From NCBI GenBank assembly GCA_002329625.1, contig DCTP01000040.1:1-9215 (forward strand): a stretch of 9,215 bases of DNA, read 5' to 3'. The stretch comes from Leptolinea sp. UBA1437 (GTDB lineage Bacteria > Chloroflexota > Anaerolineae > Anaerolineales > Anaerolineaceae). Shown piece after piece: positions 1 through 6,530 of this stretch (positions are counted from its first letter, which is position 1; every line of letters starts with the position of its first letter). The notes under the pieces were generated by a model that was given only the letters and a program-made list of their open reading frames with translations, had not been told where the DNA came from and did no database searches. The translations under genes were made by a program, and so were the position numbers.

Positions 1-494
1 TCTGTTACCACGGTTTTGTTTTGAACCGACCAATTTCCCGCCTGTTCCAAAGCGTTTATATTATCCGTTGTCCCGGTGTCAAAGAACAAAATTTCGACTT
101 TCTTTCCGCTTGAAAGCGGATTTTTTTCAGCGATGGCTGTAATTTTTACCGAACCGTCGGGAAGGAAGAAATATCGATCGGGAACCGGAACGGTTTGAAC
201 GGCGAGCTGTAATCCCCCGAAGATCAAACTGGCTAAAACGGTAAAGCAAAAAACCGTTTTCGTTGTTCTCTGAAATCGAATAAGGATCCATCGAGATAAT
301 ATAAAGTTTGTGCAAATCGTAAACAGTCCGATTAAGAAAACAATCGCCACCAAAGCTCTTTTTGAGCGGATCGGATAAGGAATCCATTGAAGATAAATAC
401 ACAATGCAAACTGAATCGCCAAAAATAATGAGGTGACCAAAATTTTCAGCTCTTTTTGTCTTTCGATCGATCGGTTTGGACCGGCCTCTGTCAT
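1..494 (-). CDS. Partial unidentified membrane protein (N-terminal 164 residues; runs off the left edge)
   Basis: An open frame starts at the ATG at 492-494 and stays open to base 1, so only the N-terminus is present. It begins MTEAGPNRSIERQKELK, a basic cytoplasmic stretch, followed by three hydrophobic segments at about residues 18-39, 47-67 and 80-99. A non-membrane region follows (about 103-164) with beta-like character (for example GSVKITAIAEKNP), probably outside the membrane. I do not recognise the family. The start is 30 bases after the herA stop and in the same reading frame as herA. It is the first ATG after that TAG, but only a weak purine stretch (GTGAGAA) precedes it. Its position makes it the last visible gene of the nurA-herA operon. 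It may be an unrelated passenger, or a membrane partner; nothing in the sequence decides this. Confidence 0.7.
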   Translation of the reverse strand, partial: MTEAGPNRSIERQKELKILVTSLFLAIQFALCIYLQWIPYPIRSKRALVAIVFLIGLFTICTNFILSRWILIRFQRTTKTVFCFTVLASLIFGGLQLAVQTVPVPDRYFFLPDGSVKITAIAEKNPLSSGKKVEILFFDTGTTDNINALEQAGNWSVQNKTVVT

Positions 495-524
495 GAAATT
501 CTCACATTGGTTTTTGAAAGATTC

Positions 525-2183
525 CTAAAAATCGTCAAAAACCATTTCCCGAAATTTTTGTCTATCCGTCTCGGAAAGTTCATCCTCACTCAGTATTTCC
601 TGCCAGAATTGGGCATCATATCGACGGGAACGAATAGGGATAGGCATAGGAACGCCGTAACCGAGAAGAAGAACTTCCTCCTTCGGTTGCAAACGGGCTA
701 ACATTCCCCGTAATGAATCCCGCCCGGAAAGTCCGGATAGTACTGCTGCGATATCCTCATCATCTCCAAGCCAACCTGAGATACGAGTTCCCAGTTGGGA
801 CATCACTTCGTCATAAATTTGAGACGGACGCTGGTCGATTATGAGTAAAGTCACAAAATATTTTCTCATTTCCCTGGCAATTGTTGAAAATGTTGTTTGT
901 CCGGCCATTTCCCGGTTTAATAATTTATGGGCTTCTTCCAATGCAATCACCAGAGGAGTAGGTTTGACACCGCCCTGATTTCGATATTCATTCGTCATTC
1001 GTTCCCATTCTTCACGAATTTTTCGTGTCAGAATGTTTGTCACCAACAAATAATCCAAGTCCGTCTCATATTCTCCAAAAGATAAAATAACCGAATACCC
1101 ATTTTTTAAATAATCGATTATTTTTACAATCGAAGAAGGACCGGCCAACTTCGGAACAAGATAGTTCAACCGGAACAGCCGTTCAAGTTTGTTATACAGG
1201 CCCAATGCGGCAGCTTCATTCACGTTGTTATTCCGTGCCCAATCAATAATCGAACCCTCTCCCTCACCCATTGTTAGATTTTTAAACGATTCAAACCATT
1301 TATTTAGACCGAAGGATTGAACTAACGCCGACAGCGTAGCCGGAGTCGTTTCGCGTAGATTCAATTCCCGGGTCAGCATCTCAATATCGGATGGCAGAAT
1401 ATCCGAATATTCCAGTACCAGATCAAAATCGGGTTGATTGCCCGCAATTTTTGCCGAAGCCCCCAAAGCACAAGACTTGACTCTTTTTTTCATCTTTTCA
1501 CACAAACCCGGCGCTTTTATATCCGTATCGGGTGAAATATCGCCGTATGCATATTCATTGTGCATATCAAAAACTAGCACAGCAGCTTGTTTGCTTTGAA
1601 TTAACCCGGCTAAGATCATGCGGGTTAAATAACTCTTCCCCGTTCCGGTCGCCCCAAAAATTCCCGAAGAACGCTGAATCAATTTATCCATATCAATATG
1701 AACCGGATGTCCTTGCTCGCGCGTGGTACCGATGACAAATCCATTTTTTTCTTTGGGTTTAAACACTTCGCTGACGTCGAATTCGGTTGCAAGCCGAACG
1801 GGTGCCTGATGAATGGGAAGCGTTTTTACCGGTATAGGTGACCTATCTACTATAGCATTGGGATCATAATTCGGATCTCCCAGTTCCGGACCTGTATTTT
1901 GCATCAGAACCGGCAAAACTTCCATCTCGGTAAAAAGGGTCTGGTTATGCAATAAAGTCGTAATTTTATCGGACATTCTGCCGGTGATTAAATCTTGCGA
2001 ATATCTGGGATCATAAGATTTGAGGCTGAGATTAACAACCAATCCGTAAAATTTCAATCCGTTACTTTCAATAACGACAAAAGCCCCTTCCTGAATCCGT
2101 TCGGCAGGAACGGTTAGACGAACAAACAGGCCTTCTTTTAAACTGCCCCCAATTACAAATCCGATATTTTCTGCTGGGGTCAT
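525..2183 (-). CDS. herA: HerA-like DNA-translocating ATPase (HAS barrel plus FtsK/HerA-type RecA fold)
   Basis: This 552-residue protein matches the HerA family: hexameric ATPases that pump double-stranded DNA and work with the NurA nuclease in DNA end resection. The N-terminal ~95 residues have the glycine/valine beta pattern of a HAS barrel (NIGFVIGGSLKEG, then GAFVVIES and FYGLVV). The ATPase domain carries Walker A GATGTGKS at 177-184, a strand plus acidic motif AVLVFDMHNEY at 201-211, Walker B with catalytic glutamate LVIALEEAH at 411-419, and the sensor-like segment LLIIDQRPS at 446-454. Further arginines (R440, R468) are candidate inter-subunit fingers. Length is slightly above archaeal HerA (about 500). 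The ATG overlaps the stop of the upstream gene by four bases (ATGA) and follows a good GGAGG site, so the two are translationally coupled. The nurA gene lies two genes upstream, which strongly supports HerA over other DUF87-type ATPases. Confidence 0.92.
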   Translation of the reverse strand: MTPAENIGFVIGGSLKEGLFVRLTVPAERIQEGAFVVIESNGLKFYGLVVNLSLKSYDPRYSQDLITGRMSDKITTLLHNQTLFTEMEVLPVLMQNTGPELGDPNYDPNAIVDRSPIPVKTLPIHQAPVRLATEFDVSEVFKPKEKNGFVIGTTREQGHPVHIDMDKLIQRSSGIFGATGTGKSYLTRMILAGLIQSKQAAVLVFDMHNEYAYGDISPDTDIKAPGLCEKMKKRVKSCALGASAKIAGNQPDFDLVLEYSDILPSDIEMLTRELNLRETTPATLSALVQSFGLNKWFESFKNLTMGEGEGSIIDWARNNNVNEAAALGLYNKLERLFRLNYLVPKLAGPSSIVKIIDYLKNGYSVILSFGEYETDLDYLLVTNILTRKIREEWERMTNEYRNQGGVKPTPLVIALEEAHKLLNREMAGQTTFSTIAREMRKYFVTLLIIDQRPSQIYDEVMSQLGTRISGWLGDDEDIAAVLSGLSGRDSLRGMLARLQPKEEVLLLGYGVPMPIPIRSRRYDAQFWQEILSEDELSETDRQKFREMVFDDF

Positions 2184-2821
2184 TCCTGTTCCTCCACTTC
2201 TCCATCCAAACTGATATCCGCATCGCCGATCGCTCCCAATATCGCTAACAGATCGGCATAGTTATCTCGCATTAAATAGATCACTTCATTAATGGCGCTT
2301 TCCGTCCAACCGAAGTGATTATCAGCAAACTGAGCTTTAGCAGCCTGACTGATATGTGCCGCAAGCAATTCACCCGGCGGAACATTCGTTACCTTCAGAA
2401 TATGTCGAATGTATCCAAAATTTCCGAATGAGGTAAATGCCGTGATCTCGGCATTCGTGCATTTATAAATATTATCCAAAGTCAACGGCGGGCAGGGCGG
2501 TAATAAATGGGATATATTTCCGTTTTCCAGATAGCCGATAAACAAAATCCTTAAGACAACCGGCACATTGCGATTGACTCGTGCATCCAACATTACCTCT
2601 TCCGAAACCTGATCATTGGTAGCCAGTTGACGCAAGAATCCGTCTTCTTCAATCTGGATATCCGTCACCAATCCATAGATTTCCGGTTGTTGTGCATGAC
2701 TTACCGGGATACGGACCATGGAACCGAAAGGCGGAATCATGGATTCGTTGATCCGATAACCGACGACACATTCCCGAATATTCGAGCTGAGAATTCTTCC
2801 AAACATGCTTGTATCTGTCAT
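2180..2821 (-). CDS. Stand-alone HAS-barrel-like protein encoded between nurA and herA
   Basis: A 213-residue soluble protein with no signal peptide or membrane segment. Residues ~7-55 show the small beta-barrel pattern seen at the start of HerA: FGRILSSN, then FGSMVRIPV and EIYGLVTDI. Residues ~86-112 (VPVVLRILFIGYLENGNISH, then a proline-rich LPPCPP) resemble the second half of HerA N-terminal regions. No Walker motif is present. The C-terminal part (~150-200) looks helical and ends in an acidic tail (DGEVEEQE). I infer a HerA-N-like accessory factor that could join or cap the HerA ring or link it to NurA. The family call rests on pattern resemblance, not a search. The ATG at 2821 follows GAGGGG at a short 4-base spacing; the next Met (residue 6) would be too far from that site. 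The gene starts 38 bases after nurA and overlaps herA by four bases. Confidence 0.75.
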   Translation of the reverse strand: MTDTSMFGRILSSNIRECVVGYRINESMIPPFGSMVRIPVSHAQQPEIYGLVTDIQIEEDGFLRQLATNDQVSEEVMLDARVNRNVPVVLRILFIGYLENGNISHLLPPCPPLTLDNIYKCTNAEITAFTSFGNFGYIRHILKVTNVPPGELLAAHISQAAKAQFADNHFGWTESAINEVIYLMRDNYADLLAILGAIGDADISLDGEVEEQE

Positions 2822-2859
2822 GAGACCCCTCTTCTGTATAAAGATCCGATTTTCCAGCT

Positions 2860-4035
2860 TTATTCCTTAAAATCGCGATAGGTTGTTCCGAATAAATCCT
2901 TTGCAACCTGCTTTGCGGATTTTTCCAAATCGGTTACACCGCGTGAAAGTAATTCCCGAATGATCAGTTGTTTAACATGTTCCTTTTCACTGAATTGCAC
3001 AACTGCACATTCGTGAGCGCGATGCAGAGCATACGGATATGGATTAGACGAAAGGAATCCATTTTGTTGCAAAAGCGAATAATGAAGCAAATCAATCGCA
3101 GCCGGATCTTTTGATACCCATTCGGGAATTTCAATACGGGTAATCATCGGGCGTGAATCACTCCCCACATTCAAATAAAAAAAGGATATCTGGACCGCCG
3201 CCGGCATTTGTTCAACAGCCGGCGAAATCAGTTTAAAAAGTGCCGAGCGCTCGCCGGGCAAAAGAATGCGTGAAAACAGGTTGCTGTCAAAAACCAACGT
3301 CTGTTTAACTCTCACATCCTGCGGATCCGAATTCATCAGCAACCGCAACATATCGATAACAAAGGTAGAGCGAGGACGATCCGTATACCCTGCCGTGATA
3401 ATCTTTTTCTCACTCATCTCCGCCAATGCTTTGTAGTATTCATTGACCAAGGGATTTTCCGTAGTGTTCGGCTCTTGGAAATAATATAGCTGAAGAGGTC
3501 CGTCTGTGAGTGCAACGACCAGTTCCCCTTGCGGAATTTTACAAGCTTCACGGGAAAGAAGCCGGCGTTCTTCCACATCTCGGAATAAACCGACATTTGC
3601 TTCGTTATTCAGTTTCTCCTGTAAAGAATCATCTTCCCGTTCGATTAACTTTGTCTCGGTGACGATTTGTGGTGCTTCATTGCCGTTCATCCGCATTTTA
3701 AAAATTGCCGTATTAATCAAACCGAAACTGACTTCTTCGTGTCGGCTGGGATTAATTTGCGAACCGTCGGCGGCTAAAATATTTACAATTTCACCCGAAT
3801 GATCACCGGCTGAAATATGAGAATCGATTCTTTCGTCACGAGGCAGAGCACAACTTAATCCTCTGTTCTCCCTTAATTTTGCGGAAACTCTCTCCGCTAA
3901 ATTCGGCAGGCTGGCTGCAGTTTTGAATTGATCCGTCAGTTTTTCCAGTGCCTCTTTCCCTTTTTCTCTCTGATTTAAAATCGAATCACTGAGAATGTGT
4001 ATTTGAGATTGAAGTTGGAGATAATTTACCGGCAT
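2860..4035 (-). CDS. nurA: NurA-domain 5'-3' nuclease
   Basis: This 391-residue protein carries the signature of NurA, a metal-dependent single- and double-strand DNA nuclease with an RNase H-like fold that resects DNA ends with HerA. Visible motifs are ILAADGSQ (86-93; D90 is the expected motif I metal ligand), VVALTDGPLQ (173-182; D178), GYTDRPRS (216-223), the strand ITRIEIPEW (298-306) and the late YPYALHRAHECAVV (333-346), where H341 fits the conserved C-terminal histidine. A glutamate in the helix around 155-163 probably supplies the third acidic ligand. The N-terminal 60 residues look helical. It is the first gene after an intrinsic terminator and has no Shine-Dalgarno sequence; a TATAAT box lies six bases before the ATG, suggesting leaderless translation. 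No alternative in-frame ATG or GTG occurs in the first ~100 residues. The downstream HAS-like gene and herA make the assignment firm. Confidence 0.9.
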   Translation of the reverse strand: MPVNYLQLQSQIHILSDSILNQREKGKEALEKLTDQFKTAASLPNLAERVSAKLRENRGLSCALPRDERIDSHISAGDHSGEIVNILAADGSQINPSRHEEVSFGLINTAIFKMRMNGNEAPQIVTETKLIEREDDSLQEKLNNEANVGLFRDVEERRLLSREACKIPQGELVVALTDGPLQLYYFQEPNTTENPLVNEYYKALAEMSEKKIITAGYTDRPRSTFVIDMLRLLMNSDPQDVRVKQTLVFDSNLFSRILLPGERSALFKLISPAVEQMPAAVQISFFYLNVGSDSRPMITRIEIPEWVSKDPAAIDLLHYSLLQQNGFLSSNPYPYALHRAHECAVVQFSEKEHVKQLIIRELLSRGVTDLEKSAKQVAKDLFGTTYRDFKE

Positions 4036-4041
4036 AGTTTT

Positions 4042-4070
4042 ATTATAAACGCCGCTTGCCGACGTGTACG
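4042..4070 (-). promoter_or_regulatory. Promoter for the nurA-herA operon; likely leaderless transcript
   Basis: The minus strand has a perfect TATAAT at 4047-4042, followed by AAAACT and then the nurA ATG. With the usual six to seven bases between the -10 box and the start site, transcription would begin at or next to the A of the ATG. The hexamer 17 bases upstream (CGTACA, 4070-4065) matches TTGACA at only three positions, so the -35 is weak. The location between the terminator at 4100-4128 and nurA is what a new transcription unit needs. Confidence 0.6.
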
Positions 4071-4099
4071 GAATTTGATGGGATTCCTTTTATAGAGTT

Positions 4100-4128
4100 A
4101 AAATAAACGGCAGACTGATTGTCTGCCG
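4100..4128 (-). terminator. Intrinsic terminator after the F0 module
   Basis: Read on the minus strand, an 8-bp perfect stem CGGCAGAC / GTCTGCCG with loop AATCA (4128-4108) is followed by TTTATTTT (4107-4100). It lies 27 bases after the TAG of the b/delta gene. The opposite side of the stem is followed by A residues, so it should work only for minus-strand transcription. It closes the ATP synthase transcript and separates it from nurA. Confidence 0.88.
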
Positions 4129-4155
4129 AAAAATTCTCTCCCGAAAAATCGCGTT

Positions 4156-4905
4156 CTATCTCTTATGCAAAGCTTCCTTCAAGTCCTGAGCTTTTCCAAG
4201 AACCGATCCGTCAATCAGATAGTCTCCACTGTGAATAATAATTCCGCCTAAAATTTTAGGATCGACCACATAATTAATCACAACCCCCTCCGCCAACTTA
4301 CCGGATAATTGAGCTTCAACAATCGCTCGTTCTTCATCCGTCAAAGGAACTGCGGTAGTAACTTCCATTTTTGTAAGGTTATTAGGCAGCCGATCGATCC
4401 CCGGTATAGACCCATTTTTAATACCGGTAAACAAGTCATTTAACAACTTATGTTGTTTTGCCTCATCCATACTCAGTTCTTCGCCGAGAATTTTCTTTGC
4501 ACCGCTGATAGAAAGATCGATAATTTGACCGCGTAAATTACTGAGCATCAGCTCACGTTCTTTATTCAAGTATTCACGCGAATCTCTCAGTTCTTTGGAT
4601 ACCTCCGCATCAACCGTTTTTCGATAATCTTCCTTCATCTGAGCGATCTGATCAGTCGCTTCTTTCAGCATTCTGGCACTTTCTTCTCTGGCGGCATTGA
4701 GAATTTTTTCAGATTCTTGTAATGCATTTTCACGTAGATCCGCTGCGATTTTTGCATCCGCAATTCCTTTATCAATAACCTCTTTGCGATTGTCCGTCAT
4801 CTTTTTTATCGGCTTGACAATCAATTTTGCGATGATCAGATAAGCAATCGCGAAACAGATGATATTGACAAAAAGGTTGCCTGCATTAATTCCTAAAGCT
4901 TCCAT
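4156..4905 (-). CDS. atpFH: ATP synthase F0 subunit b fused to the C-terminal part of subunit delta
   Basis: The 249-residue product is a stator subunit of F-type ATP synthase. Residues 1-160 are a normal b subunit: one membrane helix at ~10-30 (NLFVNIICFAIAYLIIAKLI), then a long charged alanine-rich coiled coil (~35-125) and the usual b-type end around SGAKKILGEEL (134-144). A short linker (~163-175) leads into residues ~178-246, which match the delta C-terminal domain: VTTAVPLTDEER (182-193), then NYVVDPKILGGIII (211-224) and GDYLIDGSVLGK (227-238). The six-helix N-terminal domain of delta, which normally grips alpha-subunit N-termini, is absent; free b plus free delta would total roughly 340 residues. 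Translation starts 15 bases after atpE; AAGGAT overlapping the atpE stop is the likely ribosome site. The next element downstream is a terminator, so this is the last gene of the F0 transcript. Confidence 0.9.
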   Translation of the reverse strand: MEALGINAGNLFVNIICFAIAYLIIAKLIVKPIKKMTDNRKEVIDKGIADAKIAADLRENALQESEKILNAAREESARMLKEATDQIAQMKEDYRKTVDAEVSKELRDSREYLNKERELMLSNLRGQIIDLSISGAKKILGEELSMDEAKQHKLLNDLFTGIKNGSIPGIDRLPNNLTKMEVTTAVPLTDEERAIVEAQLSGKLAEGVVINYVVDPKILGGIIIHSGDYLIDGSVLGKAQDLKEALHKR

Positions 4906-4920
4906 GAGATTTTGATCCTT

Positions 4921-5145
4921 TTATCCGAATAAAATCAGGAAGGCAACCACCAATGAATAAATTGCCAAAGATTCGGCAAAAGCGATTGCTAAAATCATCG
5001 TGGTCATTAGGTTTCCGTAAGCATCCGGATTCCGTGAAATTCCATCCAATGCGCTTTTTCCGATATTTCCGATCGCAATTCCAGCTCCTATCGTTGAAAT
5101 CATCACCAAGCCTGCACCAATATACTTTCCAACCTGTGGATCCAT
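4921..5145 (-). CDS. atpE: ATP synthase F0 subunit c (rotor ring proteolipid)
   Basis: A 74-residue hairpin of two membrane helices, the usual size for subunit c. Helix 1 (~8-30) has the small-residue packing pattern (IGAGLVMISTIGAGIAIG), the cytoplasmic loop contains SRNPDA (37-42), and helix 2 (~48-72) holds the ion-binding carboxylate E58 in AFAESLAIYSL. S59 and Y63 match two positions of the sodium-binding signature (E, S, then Y five residues after the E). The helix-1 glutamine expected in sodium-dependent rings aligns with I25 instead, so proton coupling is more likely. A strong GAGGGGTGA site precedes the ATG with good spacing. It lies 24 bases after atpB and 15 bases before the b/delta fusion. 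Multiple copies form the ring that turns against subunit a. Confidence 0.96.
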   Translation of the reverse strand: MDPQVGKYIGAGLVMISTIGAGIAIGNIGKSALDGISRNPDAYGNLMTTMILAIAFAESLAIYSLVVAFLILFG

Positions 5146-5169
5146 TTTTCACCCCTCAATAAACTAAAT

Positions 5170-6189
5170 CTAGCTCTCAGATCGAACTGCCATACTCATA
5201 AAAACGGTTGCCAACATTCCGAAAATGAATGCCTGCAGTATCCCCACAAAAGCTTCGTACAGCAAGATAACCGTATTCACAAGCCAGGGAACCATATATC
5301 CGAGAAACAATAAAAGAACCATCCCTGCAAACATATTTCCAAAAAGCCGAAATCCGAACGAGGCGATTTTTGCGATTTCGCTGATTAATTCGAGAATCCC
5401 CACAAAACCGTTGATCAAGCCCTTTTTCGGATTGGTAATCATCCCTTTTATATCGATAAATTTATGAAAATAGCTGAATCCGTGTGCTTTTACACCGATC
5501 ACCTGAACCAAAATGACCGTAACGATGGCAATGGCAACCGTAAAATTTAAATCAGTAGAAGCACCGCGGAACAGACTGACCAAACGATATCCCTGCTGTC
5601 CGGCCGCTGCGGCGGTAGATTGAATCGCATAAAACCAACTTCCCCATTTCTGAGCGATAAAACCGTTTTCGCTCGTCGGATAGACCAATCCAAATGTTTC
5701 GAAAAATGGCAATAATTTGGTCAAATTTGCGATTAGTACATACATAAATACGGTCAGGAAGAAAGGATAAATTCGATCTCGCCACTTTTCTTCTACGGCG
5801 CTATCCGTCATCCCTGTCAACGCCGAAAAAATGATTTCAAGAAGCAACACCACGCCATGAGATTTTAATTGTCCATCTTTCGTCTGTTGATGAACCGCTG
5901 CCGCCAACAAAAGTAATATAATGAAAACCAGAGCAATTGCCGGCATGGTATTTGTCAAATAGACATCCCCGATGAAAGGAATCGTAAACCACGGATCTCG
6001 GACCGCTACGCCATCTTCCATATGAAATAATAAGCTGTCCGTCGCTATGTTAATTTCCGGCTCAACGGGTTTATAGAATTTGACAACAACAAAATTCAGA
6101 ACAACCAACAGCAAAAGGGAAATAAGCCAAAGTTTTGATCCCTTCTTCTTTTCAACCGGACGAATCTCAGTTTGAACCGTCTCAGTCAT
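5170..6189 (-). CDS. atpB: ATP synthase F0 subunit a (ion channel)
   Basis: A 339-residue multi-membrane-segment protein, longer than the ~240-270 of many bacterial a subunits. The essential arginine is R281 in ASFGFRLFGNMFAG (276-289). The late helix keeps ILQAFIFGMLA (317-327), with Q319 at the conserved glutamine position, and TDLNFTVAIA (212-221) is the usual aNxT-type helix start. Extra length comes from an N-terminal basic tail plus an early hydrophobic segment (~19-37), an extended loop (~40-80), and a segment at ~170-210 between membrane helices rich in A, G and S. These carry ions between half-channels and the c ring. The ATG overlaps the end of the upstream atpZ-like gene by eight bases and follows GGGGGAAG, so translation is coupled. 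Subunit c is next. Confidence 0.96.
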   Translation of the reverse strand: MTETVQTEIRPVEKKKGSKLWLISLLLLVVLNFVVVKFYKPVEPEINIATDSLLFHMEDGVAVRDPWFTIPFIGDVYLTNTMPAIALVFIILLLLAAAVHQQTKDGQLKSHGVVLLLEIIFSALTGMTDSAVEEKWRDRIYPFFLTVFMYVLIANLTKLLPFFETFGLVYPTSENGFIAQKWGSWFYAIQSTAAAAGQQGYRLVSLFRGASTDLNFTVAIAIVTVILVQVIGVKAHGFSYFHKFIDIKGMITNPKKGLINGFVGILELISEIAKIASFGFRLFGNMFAGMVLLLFLGYMVPWLVNTVILLYEAFVGILQAFIFGMLATVFMSMAVRSES

Positions 6190-6490
6190 TTTGATCTTCC
6201 CCCGTCTTATTCGAAGTTTTAATAGAGATATTCAATTCCCGAAAAACTTTTTTTGTCATTTTTACGATGATCAAAGCAACCAATAAAAAGCCGCCGATTC
6301 CAAGCCCAATCATGATCCAAGGACTCGTCCCAAATAAAGAATCCAGTTTTCTTCCACCCCAAAGGCTTAAAAAAGCGATGATTAGAGTAATTAATCCAAT
6401 AATCAAAAATAACGAAAATGCTTTTTTGAGAAACTGTGAATCACTTCCAAGGAAATTCTTTGGTTTTTTTATTTCCTTCTCTATGCTCAT
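6182..6490 (-). CDS. atpZ: AtpZ/AtpI-family small membrane protein, first gene of the F0 module
   Basis: A 102-residue protein with two membrane helices (~24-44 and ~58-77) joined by the loop GGRKLDSLFGTSPW (45-58). This G-x-x-L-D...G-T-S-P-W loop and the gene position just before atpB are typical of the AtpZ/AtpI group, thought to help c-ring assembly or magnesium/calcium uptake linked to ATP synthase. I chose the ATG at 6490 (MSIEKEIKK). It follows AAAGGTG at good spacing, and an extended -10 promoter lies just upstream. A longer in-frame start at 6535 would add 15 residues (MADIITIVHDKKRCG), but it has no ribosome site and its codons overlap the promoter. The basic N-terminus fits a cytoplasmic start. 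The gene overlaps atpB by eight bases. Confidence 0.82.
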   Translation of the reverse strand: MSIEKEIKKPKNFLGSDSQFLKKAFSLFLIIGLITLIIAFLSLWGGRKLDSLFGTSPWIMIGLGIGGFLLVALIIVKMTKKVFRELNISIKTSNKTGEDQND

Positions 6491-6494
6491 ACCG

Positions 6495-6502
6495 CACCTT
6501 TT
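6495..6502 (-). promoter_or_regulatory. Ribosome binding site deciding the atpZ start
   Basis: AAAAGGTG on the minus strand lies four bases before the ATG at 6490. The AGGTG part pairs with the 3' half of the anti-Shine-Dalgarno sequence, giving a near-optimal effective spacing. The alternative upstream ATG at 6535 has no comparable site. Confidence 0.65.
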
Positions 6503-6521
6503 CTTATCATGAACAATCGTT

Positions 6522-6530
6522 ATTATATCA
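6522..6530 (-). promoter_or_regulatory. Extended -10 promoter of the atpZ-B-E-FH module
   Basis: The minus strand reads TGATATAAT at 6530-6522, a perfect extended -10 element (TG, one base, TATAAT). No good -35 exists at 16-18 bases, which extended -10 promoters tolerate. Transcription would start near 6515, giving a leader of about 25 bases before the ATG at 6490. The site lies in the 89-base gap after the upstream gene. Read-through from the HAD-mazG operon is also possible, since I see no terminator in that gap. Confidence 0.65.

Noticed and set aside
108..130. Programmed frameshift signal (run of seven A followed by a hairpin on the minus strand)
   Set aside because: The heptamer A AAA AAT is a weak bacterial slippery site, the hairpin follows with almost no spacer, and no conserved extension in the shifted frame is visible.
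127..402. A 91-codon minus-strand reading frame within the left-edge region
   Set aside because: It lies out of frame inside the longer partial membrane-protein frame (494 to base 1), which has three clear hydrophobic segments; the short frame has no such structure or ribosome site.
3506..3802. A 98-codon plus-strand reading frame opposite nurA
   Set aside because: It is antisense to the well-supported NurA motifs and has no ribosome site or recognisable domain. Other plus-strand frames in the window are rejected for the same reason.
525..4035. nurA-herA operon as an anti-phage defence island
   Set aside because: HerA-type ATPases do occur in defence systems, but here the partner is a canonical NurA, the neighbours are housekeeping genes, and no transposase, integrase or other defence gene is visible. 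DNA repair is the simpler reading.
4886..5152. An overlapping 88-codon minus-strand frame across atpE
   Set aside because: It is a shifted reading of the subunit c gene, rich in cysteine and charged residues without membrane helices; atpE has the ribosome site and all family features.
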